Part shown: piece by piece, positions 47,882-57,212 of the stretch
How the letters are laid out: every line of letters starts with the position of its first letter
Position numbering within the stretch: the stretch's first letter is position 1
NCBI GenBank assembly: GCA_913057775.1
Contig: CAJXOG010000007.1
Location: 1-64,000, forward strand
Source: an uncultured Fodinibius sp.
GTDB lineage: Bacteria; Bacteroidota; Rhodothermia; Balneolales; Balneolaceae
Direction: 5' to 3'
Length of the DNA stretch: 64,000 nt
Made by a program: the position numbers and the translations under genes
The notes under the pieces: model-generated
Databases searched by the model: none
What the model saw: the letters and a program-made list of their open reading frames with translations, nothing else
Told to the model about the DNA's origin: nothing

Positions 47882-48001
47882 TTATCGCTTTTGGGGATTA
47901 CCCTTAATCTCTTCTTTTTTTGATGGAGATGTTTTTTTAGCACTTTTCTTATTGGCTTTTTTAGCCTTTTTGCCGGTTTTAGGATCCATGATAGGTCTCA
48001 T
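47882..48001 (-). CDS. Lys-rich 39-aa peptide, histone H1-like composition
   Basis: Manual translation MRPIMDPKTGKKAKKANKKSAKKTSPSKKEEIKGNPQKR* (second ATG at 47989 gives 35 aa); not in the ORF track because of length. Confidence 0.45.
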   Translation of the reverse strand: MRPIMDPKTGKKAKKANKKSAKKTSPSKKEEIKGNPQKR

Positions 48002-48186
48002 TAATTGTTTAATCTCCACTGCTGCCTTTTTGACAACAGTGTAACCCTCAAAAAGAAACGGCCGTTTATTCCAACCCTTTCTGATTAATCACAATTTACA
48101 TAAAATTAAGGGCTTGGAAGCAGTAATTATCATCAAGAATATCACTTTGAAGTGTAATAAGAACCCTTACAGCTTCCCTTCCTTGG

Positions 48187-48930
48187 CTAAAACAGTAGGG
48201 CTGATTTTACCATAAAAGCAATTGCCATAGCCAAAAGTGCCGAAAGCAGGGTTCCAATCAAAACATATTCGGCAAAAGTGCGGCTTTCGAAATCCTTGAA
48301 TCGCGTAACACCTTTGGCAGCTAAAATAAATCCTATCGCCGCAAATTGATTTAGGAGGACAAACAGAAATACAAAAATACGCTCGAGCAATCCAATAATT
48401 CTTCCTGTGTTATATTCTTTTTGATCGACCTCTTTTGTTTTGCCTAATGATTTTAACCCCACCAACTTCAACACATATCGCAATATGATATTGACTTCAT
48501 TCAACACCATCAAAAGGCCAAAAATAAATAGGTGAACAATGCCTACCAGACCATCCGTTATCACAATATCAGGCAAAAAGACGTCATTAATGCCAGCTAA
48601 AACATTGGCTGCTAATTCATTCGTTGATAACTCAAATAAGGGACTACATAAAACAGCTACTACAATTATATGCAATAGCAGCACCAGCATGCGGTTTCGG
48701 TTTAATCTTTTTTTCTGCTTTTCCAACAACCACACTAAGGCCGGATGACCAATCAAATAGAATGTTAGTAATATCCAGCTTAGGCTTACTGATAAAAAAG
48801 GCAAACCCAATAGCGGGATGATCGTCATCACCCACAGATCCGATCGATTTACTCCCTTGTCCCTTGAAATAAGGCGCAGCCGAGACAGCAGAATTAGATT
48901 CAGGATCCCCAAAAATATGGTGTAGTTCAT
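48187..48930 (-). CDS. polytopic membrane protein, DUF3307-like, SatD partner
   Basis: 247 aa, ~6-7 TM; C-terminal 'NTGRIIGLLERIFVFLFVLLNQFAAIGFILAAKGVTRFKDFESRTFAEYVLIGTLLSALLA'; starts 4 nt after the SatD stop. Confidence 0.7.
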   Translation of the reverse strand: MNYTIFLGILNLILLSRLRLISRDKGVNRSDLWVMTIIPLLGLPFLSVSLSWILLTFYLIGHPALVWLLEKQKKRLNRNRMLVLLLHIIVVAVLCSPLFELSTNELAANVLAGINDVFLPDIVITDGLVGIVHLFIFGLLMVLNEVNIILRYVLKLVGLKSLGKTKEVDQKEYNTGRIIGLLERIFVFLFVLLNQFAAIGFILAAKGVTRFKDFESRTFAEYVLIGTLLSALLAMAIAFMVKSALLF

Positions 48931-48934
48931 TTTA

Positions 48935-49576
48935 TTATATTAACTTTTGATTTATTACTTCCGCAATATTATCACTTAATTCGCCCACAACATCCAGCAT
49001 GCCGGCATCTTTATTTTTGTAAAAAGCCGGTTTTGAAATATCAAGGGACTCTGAAATCTCCTTATAGTCGTATCCTTCTTTCATCATATGTAAGATGATC
49101 AAACGCCTCTTGTTCCACCCTCTCATTTCTCCCGATAAAAGTTGCAAGCTGTTATTAATGATTCTCAGTTCGGGCGAATTATCATCTTTAAATCCAATAT
49201 TAAATAGATACCCGTTTTCTTTGAGCAGTTCTATCCCACGCCGAGCTTGGTGAAAGGCCGGACCATCCATCCCAATAGCTTGCTCAGTATTGATGGGCGT
49301 ATCTATGTCTCCTACAGCCAGCGAAAACCGTACGCCTATCGGATGTATCGCAGACATGATTTTTAGCATCTGTACAAAAACAGCATCGGCCCTGTCAAAA
49401 ACTGCCTGGAATTCATCCCCAAGTGTAATGGTATAGGGTGATACAATGCCCTTCGCGTACTCTGCGTTAATAGTTTTCAACTCATCCGATAATATCTCTT
49501 GCAAGGCCTCCCTATCCCTATTTTGAACCGACTTAGAATCTTCTATATCACCAATTAATACCAGTAGCTTTTCCAT
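48935..49576 (-). CDS. SatD family protein
   Basis: 'LVLIGDIEDSKSVQNRDREALQEIL', 'YTITLGDEFQAVFDRADAVF', 'GVRFSLAVGDIDT', 'GMDGPAFHQARRGIELLK', C-terminal HTH 'RRLIILHMMKEGYDYKEISESLDISKPAFYKN'. Confidence 0.85.
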   Translation of the reverse strand: MEKLLVLIGDIEDSKSVQNRDREALQEILSDELKTINAEYAKGIVSPYTITLGDEFQAVFDRADAVFVQMLKIMSAIHPIGVRFSLAVGDIDTPINTEQAIGMDGPAFHQARRGIELLKENGYLFNIGFKDDNSPELRIINNSLQLLSGEMRGWNKRRLIILHMMKEGYDYKEISESLDISKPAFYKNKDAGMLDVVGELSDNIAEVINQKLI

Positions 49577-49602
49577 ACGATGTTCTGTTTTTCTTTATAT
49601 AT

Positions 49603-49658
49603 AACCAAATAAGTTAAAAATATCAATATTTAACCTTATTAGTTTAATAATATGGTTT
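49603..49658. promoter_or_regulatory. AT-rich repeated operator-like sites upstream of satD-like operon / UPF0182 gene
   Basis: aaccaaataagtta (49603) and aaccttattagttt (49632), with an inverted ...tggtt near 49652-49656. Confidence 0.3.
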
Positions 49659-49796
49659 TAGCCCATTATAGTTAAAAGAGAAGAATCGCAATTAATTTTA
49701 TTTATCAGCGAAATTCTTATTTGTACAAAATGGTTGCTATTTTATGTTCGCTAAAATACACGGTGGCAAGTCAAACCAGAGATTAATAAATATAAC

Positions 49797-52505
49797 ATGG
49801 ATAAGTCGTTAGGATCATCAAAACTGTTTCGGATTCTTATTCCCCTCCTGCTTATAGTAGTACTGATTGGAGTATTTTCAGATTGGATTATAGAATGGCT
49901 TTGGTTGGACAACTTGGGATACGATCAGGTCTTTTGGACCATTAAAATAACTCAAGCATTGCTACTTATTTCATCGCTAGTCGTAGCCATGATTTACGTA
50001 CTGCCAAACATGGGCAAGCTGGGCAAGAAATTCAGCACTATGCATTTTGGGCAGTCGCCCTTGGCTCAGCTGAAACTGCACGAAATTGATGCTAAGAAAA
50101 TTAAAACTGCGTTCTACGGTGCCGGTGCTGCGATAAGTCTCTTCTTTTCGCTGGCGTTTTTCATGCGATGGGATACCTATTTTCGGTTTCACTGGAGTGA
50201 AATGTTCGGTCAGATCGATCCTATCTTTGGTCATGATGTCGGCTTTTATGTATTTCGCCTCCCCTTTTTGGAGCTCGTCCAAAACAGCTTAACATCGCTG
50301 GTCTTTTTTATCACCGTGGGAATAATCATCCTGTATATCTATTCAGGTGCCCTATCCCTGCAATCCATACGTAGTTTGAGCGCCAGTAAAGATGTCAAAA
50401 AGCATATTTTTATTAATTTGGGCATCTGGTTTCTACTGCTTTCATGGGGATATTACCTTGAACGTTACAATCTGCTTTATAACTCGACCGGAGCAGTATT
50501 TGGTGCCAGCTATGTGGATATTAACATTCAATTGCCGGTTATCTGGCTCCTCTGCGGACTCACATTCCTCCTGGGATTGTTCTCCTTCTTTCAACTATAT
50601 AAAGATCGGCTAAAATGGATCATCTATGCCGCTGCCGCCACTATTTTGATTGGCGTAATAGGCAATGGATTATTGCCGGGTATGGTTCAACAATTTGTAG
50701 TACAACCCAGCGAACTGCAGCTTGAAGAACCATATATCGAGCACAGTATTGAGCAAACCCGCAAGGCTTATGCACTCGATGAGATGGAAACACAACCCTA
50801 CAGTGCGCAACCATCTGAGGAGATGGGATGGCCGACTATTGAACGAAATGAAGAAACCGTTGAAAATATTCGTTTATGGGATCCAAGGCTGCTGATCCAA
50901 ACCTATCGTCAGCTGCAGGAAATCAGACTTTATTACCAATTTTATAATGTCGATGTCGATCGCTACCACACTAATGAAGGGTACCTCCAAATGATGGTAG
51001 CTGCACGTGAACTTTCAGAGGAAATGCCCGAAGGATCAGACACATGGGTGAACCGACGATTGCAATATACACACGGGTACGGATTAGTAATGAGTCCCGT
51101 AGCACAAGAGGGATCGCAAGGTGATCCTCGACTTGCTATTAAGGATATCCCACCGGTAAGTGATATTGGACTGGATGTTGAGCAGCCAGCCATTTATTAC
51201 GGAGAACACAACGACGACTACAAAATCGTCAATACGAACATACGAGAGCTTGACTATCCCCAGGGAGACCAAAATGTATATACCAATTACCAAGGTAGCA
51301 GTGGCGTGCCTATTGGCAATATTTTTAAACGATTACTTTTTGCATGGAACTTTGGGGATATCAATATTCTGCTAACCGATTATATCAAGGATGATAGCAA
51401 AATCATCTTCTGGAAGCGGATACAAGATCGGGTCCGAAATATAGCTCCATTTCTCCGAATGGAAGATGACCCTTATATGGTTTTAGATGAGGGTAAATTG
51501 TACTGGATACAGGACGCCTATACCACGTCGGCCAACTTCCCCTATTCCGAACCTTTTAACAACTCATTTAATTATATCCGGAATTCGGTTAAAGTTGTTG
51601 TAGATGCCTACAATGGCTCGGTTGATTTTTACGTCTCCGACGATAACGATCCTATATTAAATATGTATGAGGATATTTTTCCGAATATGTTTCAGCCCAT
51701 TGATAATATGCCAGGCTCCCTGAAACAGCATGTCCGATACCCGATTTATTACTTTAAGGCTCAACTCGATAAATACAACAAATATCACATGACCGATCCT
51801 CAGGTGTTTTACAATAATGAAGACCTGTGGACTCGACCAAATGAAAAGTATGGCGGCCAATCCATCAAAATGGAACCCTATTATGTGCTTACAAAGCTTC
51901 CGGATCAGGAAGAACTACAGTACTTGTTGATTAGCCCGCTAACGCCAAATAATCGTGATAATATGATCGGATGGATGGCGGCAAATTCGGACTATCCCAA
52001 CTATGGTGAGGTATCGGTTTACCAATTACCTAAAGACCGTCTTATTCTAGGTCCGGCCCAGATTGAGGCCCGTATCGATCAGGATACGGAAATTTCACGT
52101 CAACTTGCGCTGTGGGATCAACGTGGGTCGCGTGTTATTCGGGGCAACCTGATGGTAATCCCGATCGAAGATTCATTCATCTACGTAGAACCTGTCTTCC
52201 TGATTGCTGAAGGAGTCGACATCCCTCAGCTACAGCGTGTGATTGCCACTACGGGCGAAAAAATTGCTATGCAACCAACACTCTGGCAATCTATCGAAGC
52301 ACTCTATGGCAAACGTGATGAGCGAGTTGCCACTGCAGAAATTGATACCACTACGGCACTACCTGAACAACCCGCAAGAGAAGGAACCCAAGACTATTCA
52401 CAGTTACAAAACCTATGGAACGAAGCTCAGGAAGCCCTCCAAAACGGCAATTGGGAAGAGTTTGGGAGAAAGATGAAGGAAATTGAAGACCAAATTAATC
52501 AGTAG
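49797..52505 (+). CDS. UPF0182 (COG1615) family membrane protein
   Basis: 902 aa; 7 N-terminal TMs then large soluble region 'NTNIRELDYPQGDQNVYTNYQGSSGVPIGN', 'LYWIQDAYTTSANFPYSEPF', 'LNMYEDIFPNMFQPIDNMPGSLKQHVRYP'. Confidence 0.92.
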   Translation: MDKSLGSSKLFRILIPLLLIVVLIGVFSDWIIEWLWLDNLGYDQVFWTIKITQALLLISSLVVAMIYVLPNMGKLGKKFSTMHFGQSPLAQLKLHEIDAKKIKTAFYGAGAAISLFFSLAFFMRWDTYFRFHWSEMFGQIDPIFGHDVGFYVFRLPFLELVQNSLTSLVFFITVGIIILYIYSGALSLQSIRSLSASKDVKKHIFINLGIWFLLLSWGYYLERYNLLYNSTGAVFGASYVDINIQLPVIWLLCGLTFLLGLFSFFQLYKDRLKWIIYAAAATILIGVIGNGLLPGMVQQFVVQPSELQLEEPYIEHSIEQTRKAYALDEMETQPYSAQPSEEMGWPTIERNEETVENIRLWDPRLLIQTYRQLQEIRLYYQFYNVDVDRYHTNEGYLQMMVAARELSEEMPEGSDTWVNRRLQYTHGYGLVMSPVAQEGSQGDPRLAIKDIPPVSDIGLDVEQPAIYYGEHNDDYKIVNTNIRELDYPQGDQNVYTNYQGSSGVPIGNIFKRLLFAWNFGDINILLTDYIKDDSKIIFWKRIQDRVRNIAPFLRMEDDPYMVLDEGKLYWIQDAYTTSANFPYSEPFNNSFNYIRNSVKVVVDAYNGSVDFYVSDDNDPILNMYEDIFPNMFQPIDNMPGSLKQHVRYPIYYFKAQLDKYNKYHMTDPQVFYNNEDLWTRPNEKYGGQSIKMEPYYVLTKLPDQEELQYLLISPLTPNNRDNMIGWMAANSDYPNYGEVSVYQLPKDRLILGPAQIEARIDQDTEISRQLALWDQRGSRVIRGNLMVIPIEDSFIYVEPVFLIAEGVDIPQLQRVIATTGEKIAMQPTLWQSIEALYGKRDERVATAEIDTTTALPEQPAREGTQDYSQLQNLWNEAQEALQNGNWEEFGRKMKEIEDQINQ

Positions 52506-52543
52506 GCAAAATTTTTAAGTCGTCGGGCATTCAGTCCCGGCGA

Positions 52544-55015
52544 TTAATGCTCCAACGTAAAGTGCAAGGCGAATTTTGTACCTGGATTTTCATTACTGAA
52601 TTCAGCCTCGGCATCTAACTGTTCGGAGAGCGTATGTATCAATTTGATACCAAGAGACTCAGGGTTTTCAAGATTAATTTCACCTGGTATACCGATACCA
52701 TCATCAACAATTGAAAGGTACACTTCTTCGCCCCTTCTATTTAAGTTTATTTCAATTTTGCCTTTTTCTTTCTCGGGATATGCATGCTTGAACGCATTGG
52801 TAATAATCTCATTTAAAATGAGTCCGCATGGTATAGCCTGATTTACCGTAAGGTTAACTGGATCGACATTTATTGAAACATCAATATCGGTCTGTGAAGT
52901 ACCCATTGAAGCTAAAATGACATCAGTCAATTCCTGTAAATATTGTTCAAAACTGATCTCCGATAAGTTTTCATTCTGATAGAGCTTTTCGTGTATTAAA
53001 GCGATTGAATTAACCCGCATTTGGCTAATTTCAATCACATCTTTCGCCTCTTCCGAGCTTGTATTATACGCCTGCAGCTCAAGCAAACCGGTAATAACAG
53101 CCAAATTATTTTTTACTCTGTGATGGATTTCCGCCAAGAGCACTTCTTTCTCCTTAAGGGATTTTTTTACCTTCTCCTCAGCCTGCTTTCGCTCGCTTAT
53201 ATCCACATAAATTCCAAAAATGGCGACCGTCATATCATTTACAGTTACTGGAACGCCATAAATGAGTACGTCTACAAAGCTTCCATCTTTACACAATCTT
53301 TTGCCCGAATGAAAAGCTGGTTTACCTTCAAAAATAGTATTTGAAATTTCACGAGCCTCTTTTTTCTCATGCTCAGGAACAATCAGCTGATCAATATTCA
53401 AGCCCTTAATTTCTTTCGTCTCATAACCAAAAGTTTCACTAAAAGCCCCATTCACCTGCCTAATCTCCTGCCGCTTATCCATAAGCGCGATAGAAATGGG
53501 GGAATTTTGGAATAGTTGACGGAACATTTCTTCACTTTTACGCAGCTCTTCTTCCGCCTCATACCGTTCACTTATGTCGCGGGCAATGGTTATTACGGCA
53601 TCTTCTCCGAAATAACTTCCGTTACTAATAACAATCTCCTGTGGAAACACTTCTCCGTTCTTTCGCTTGCCCCACCATTCAAAACTTTGTGTTTTCCCAT
53701 CAAGAGCCTTCTGAATATGGGCTTTCATTTTATCCATATCAACCTTACCGGTAGCAGACAAGGCCTTAGGTTTTTTGCCTATAAAATATGATTGATCGTA
53801 TCCATGCATTTCTACTGCACCACAATTAACCTCAAGGAAACGACCCTTGTTGTCTTGGATATACACAGCATCACTAATTGAATCAAAAAGATTTTGAAAC
53901 GTCTCTACGCTGGAGCGGTACTTACGAAATACCTCTTTGTCTTTAGTGATATCAACCAGCGTGCCTACAATAGCCGCCTTGCCCTGGTATAACGTCTTTG
54001 AACCATATATGCTTACATCTATAACGCGTCCGCCCTTGGTAACTCCTTTAACCTCATACTCCTCTTCGGCCTCTGGATTTCCATTGAGTCGATCTCTCAT
54101 ATTGGAAATAATCAGAGCCTTGTCATCAGGATGAGCAAGATCCTGGGGATGGAAATCATCAATTATTTCTTGTTGATCATATCCAAAAATCTCTGCCAAT
54201 CTGGGATTTACATATTTAAATTTGCCATCCTGAATAAGAAAAACCCCCACCAAGGATTTTTCGGAGAGCGTACGAAATAAATTTTGCGATTCTTTTCGCT
54301 CACTGACATCACTAACCAGAGAATGTACTGAATGCAGGTTCTCATTCTCATCATAAATTAAGGAGTTGTGCCACTCGCATATAATGGTTTCCCCACTTTT
54401 GGTCAGCGATTTTCCTTCTACCGAATAATGGGTTTTCCGGTTCGCAATAGCTTCTCGAAGATTTCTTTTCGCCTGACCTATTTCATCATCAGCAATTAAT
54501 TCATCAATGAAATTATCCCACCCGATAACTTCATCTTCGCGCCACCCAAAAAGTGCTTCGGCCTTCTCAGACCAGTCTCTAATTCTATTATCGGCATCCC
54601 ATTCTATCCTTGCTAATGGAAAATTTGATTCGTGAGTTATAAATTTTGGAAACTCAACACGTCGAGCTTCATTCTTTTCTATCAACTCGCTAACATCATG
54701 AGCAATAGCTATTTTGGCCGGTACACTCTTGTAGTAAAAAGTATGATAGGTAAACTGAACATAGAGTGTATCCCCATCTTTGGTTTGTTGGACCCAAATC
54801 TTATCTACAATCTTATTGTCATCCGGCAATCCATCGACTAATTCAACTCTTTTTTTCTTTTCTCCCAGGTCGTATACATCCATTGCAAGAAATTCATCAC
54901 GAGAATAACCATAAGAATTTAATGCCGCCTTATTGACATCTAAAATTTTTAGTGTTTTATGATCAAGAATAAATATAGGTTGATCCTCAAAGAATGAGGA
55001 GTAATCACTTTCCAT
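52544..55015 (-). CDS. multi-PAS sensor histidine kinase (HisKA_2 type)
   Basis: Several PAS/PAC repeats ('GYDQQEIIDDFHPQDLAHPDD', 'AVITIARDISERYEAEEEL'), H-box 'LLAEIHHRVKNNLAVITGLLELQA', HATPase 'LILNEIITNAFKHAYPE'. Confidence 0.93.
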   Translation of the reverse strand: MESDYSSFFEDQPIFILDHKTLKILDVNKAALNSYGYSRDEFLAMDVYDLGEKKKRVELVDGLPDDNKIVDKIWVQQTKDGDTLYVQFTYHTFYYKSVPAKIAIAHDVSELIEKNEARRVEFPKFITHESNFPLARIEWDADNRIRDWSEKAEALFGWREDEVIGWDNFIDELIADDEIGQAKRNLREAIANRKTHYSVEGKSLTKSGETIICEWHNSLIYDENENLHSVHSLVSDVSERKESQNLFRTLSEKSLVGVFLIQDGKFKYVNPRLAEIFGYDQQEIIDDFHPQDLAHPDDKALIISNMRDRLNGNPEAEEEYEVKGVTKGGRVIDVSIYGSKTLYQGKAAIVGTLVDITKDKEVFRKYRSSVETFQNLFDSISDAVYIQDNKGRFLEVNCGAVEMHGYDQSYFIGKKPKALSATGKVDMDKMKAHIQKALDGKTQSFEWWGKRKNGEVFPQEIVISNGSYFGEDAVITIARDISERYEAEEELRKSEEMFRQLFQNSPISIALMDKRQEIRQVNGAFSETFGYETKEIKGLNIDQLIVPEHEKKEAREISNTIFEGKPAFHSGKRLCKDGSFVDVLIYGVPVTVNDMTVAIFGIYVDISERKQAEEKVKKSLKEKEVLLAEIHHRVKNNLAVITGLLELQAYNTSSEEAKDVIEISQMRVNSIALIHEKLYQNENLSEISFEQYLQELTDVILASMGTSQTDIDVSINVDPVNLTVNQAIPCGLILNEIITNAFKHAYPEKEKGKIEINLNRRGEEVYLSIVDDGIGIPGEINLENPESLGIKLIHTLSEQLDAEAEFSNENPGTKFALHFTLEH

Positions 55016-55224
55016 CTCTTAAATTCTATGTCCTTGTATTAATCTATACCATCCAAACCGTTTATATTATCGGCGATAATCTATAACTCTAAACCAATAA
55101 ATAAAACCATTATTTAGAATTTTCAATTAAGTGGAAATGTATCTGTGCCTGTTTTCTAATTTTTATATCTTAAGAAGCTTTAATTAAAAGCACGAACATC
55201 TTTTAAACGTATATTTATCTTTTA

Positions 55225-57171
55225 ATGGCTGAACAGATTACCATTACATTTCCAGACGGAAGCGAAAAGCAGTTCCCTAAAGGTACGACCGGACGCGAAG
55301 TTGCTGAATCAATTTCGAAGGGGTTGGCTCGCGAAGCGCTTAGCATTACGCTAGATGATGAAATCATGGATTTAGATCGACCGATCAATCGCGACGGCAC
55401 TATTACGATTAATACCTGGGATAGCGAGGATGGTAAATACACATTCTGGCATTCCTCAGCCCACGTTCTGGCTGAAGCAATTCAGGAGATTTATCCCAAT
55501 GCAAAATTTGCTATCGGCCCGCCCGTCGAAAATGGATTTTATTATGATATCGATTTTGGAGATCAAACAATTGGCGAAGATGATCTGGAGAAGATCGAAA
55601 ATAAAATGATTGAGCTGGCACGGGAGAAAAATGAATTTACTCGCAAACCGGTTACCAAGGAAGAGGCGCTCGCTTTTTATAAAGATGTTGACAACGAATA
55701 TAAAGTTGAGCTAATAGAAGATCTTGATGATGGAAATATTACGTTTTATGAACAAGGTAATTTTACTGATCTGTGCCGGGGACCGCATATCCCGGATACT
55801 GGTCTTATCAAAGCAGTTAAATTAACCAGTCTGGCCGGAGCGTACTGGCGTGGAGATGAAAATAATGAACAGCTTACGCGAATTTATGGGATCTCATTTC
55901 CCAAGCAAAAACTGCTCAACCAGTACATCGAACAGGTTGAGGAAGCCAAGAAACGAGATCACAAAAAGTTGGGCAAAGAGCTTGGCATTTATATGATTGA
56001 TCCCATGGTTGGACAGGGATTACCTGTTTGGCTGCCCAATGGTACTGTTCTGCGTCGCACACTTGAAGCATTTTTGCGCGAGGAACAGAAAAAGCGGGGC
56101 TATCAAGAAGTTATTACTCCGCACATTGGAAACTTGGAATTATACCGAACATCGGGCCACTTCCCCTATTATCGGGAATCGCAATATAATCCCATTGAAA
56201 TGGGAGAAGACGGCGAAGGATACCTATTGAAACCGATGAACTGCCCACATCATCATCGCATATATTCGAACGAGCTTCGAAGTTATCGCGATCTTCCAAT
56301 GCGACTGGCTGAGTTCGGAAGTGTCTATCGCTACGAACAATCCGGGGAATTAAATGGATTGTCACGTGTTCGCGGTTTTACCCAAGATGATGCTCATATC
56401 TACTGTACGCACGACCAGCTCAAAGATGAGATCATCAATGTAATTGAATTGACAGAACTTGTATTCGGTACTTTTGAAATGCCGGTAGATATTCGTCTTT
56501 CTTACCGCGATGACAATGAAGATAAATATGGCGGTGCCGAAGAATTTTGGGATCGGGCCGAACACGAGATCAAAGAAGTTGCTGATGAAATGGACTTAGA
56601 TTATAAGGTTGCACGCGGTGAAGCAAGCTTCTACGGACCAAAAATAGATTTCATTATCCGGGATGCCATAGGCCGAAAATGGCAGTTGGGCACTATACAG
56701 GTAGATTATGTAATGCCCGAACGCTTTGACTTAACCTATGTAGGATCTGATAACAATAAACATCGGCCGGTAATTATTCACCGCGCACCATTTGGCTCCA
56801 TGGAACGGTTTACGAGTATCTTAATTGAACATTTTGCGGGTGATTTTCCTGTCTGGCTTGCTCCAAAACAGGTTCAAATCATACCTGTTTCTGATGATTT
56901 TAATGAGTATGCCTTCAAGTGTGCATCGAAGTTAAAAGAAGAAGACGTCCGCGTTGAGGTTGACACACGAAGTGAACCAATAGGCGGAAAAATTCGGGAT
57001 GCTGAAACGAGCAAGATACCATATATGTTAATAGTAGGTGGTGATGAAGAATCGGGTGGAACCGTATCAGTTCGTCGCCACAAAGAAGGTGATATTGGAA
57101 CTTTTGATTTTTCTGAATTTCTTTCTAATCTCACTACTGAGATTAATAACAAAGATGTTCCCAAGCATTAG
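55225..57171 (+). CDS. thrS: threonyl-tRNA synthetase
   Basis: TGS domain, 'FYYDIDFG', 'MNCPHHHRIYSNELRSYRDLPMRLAEFGSVYRYEQSGELNGLSRVRGFTQDDAHIYC'. Confidence 0.98.
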   Translation: MAEQITITFPDGSEKQFPKGTTGREVAESISKGLAREALSITLDDEIMDLDRPINRDGTITINTWDSEDGKYTFWHSSAHVLAEAIQEIYPNAKFAIGPPVENGFYYDIDFGDQTIGEDDLEKIENKMIELAREKNEFTRKPVTKEEALAFYKDVDNEYKVELIEDLDDGNITFYEQGNFTDLCRGPHIPDTGLIKAVKLTSLAGAYWRGDENNEQLTRIYGISFPKQKLLNQYIEQVEEAKKRDHKKLGKELGIYMIDPMVGQGLPVWLPNGTVLRRTLEAFLREEQKKRGYQEVITPHIGNLELYRTSGHFPYYRESQYNPIEMGEDGEGYLLKPMNCPHHHRIYSNELRSYRDLPMRLAEFGSVYRYEQSGELNGLSRVRGFTQDDAHIYCTHDQLKDEIINVIELTELVFGTFEMPVDIRLSYRDDNEDKYGGAEEFWDRAEHEIKEVADEMDLDYKVARGEASFYGPKIDFIIRDAIGRKWQLGTIQVDYVMPERFDLTYVGSDNNKHRPVIIHRAPFGSMERFTSILIEHFAGDFPVWLAPKQVQIIPVSDDFNEYAFKCASKLKEEDVRVEVDTRSEPIGGKIRDAETSKIPYMLIVGGDEESGGTVSVRRHKEGDIGTFDFSEFLSNLTTEINNKDVPKH

Positions 57172-57212
57172 ACTTTAAATCGATTAATTTTCATAAAAAG
57201 AAGAGGTAACTT

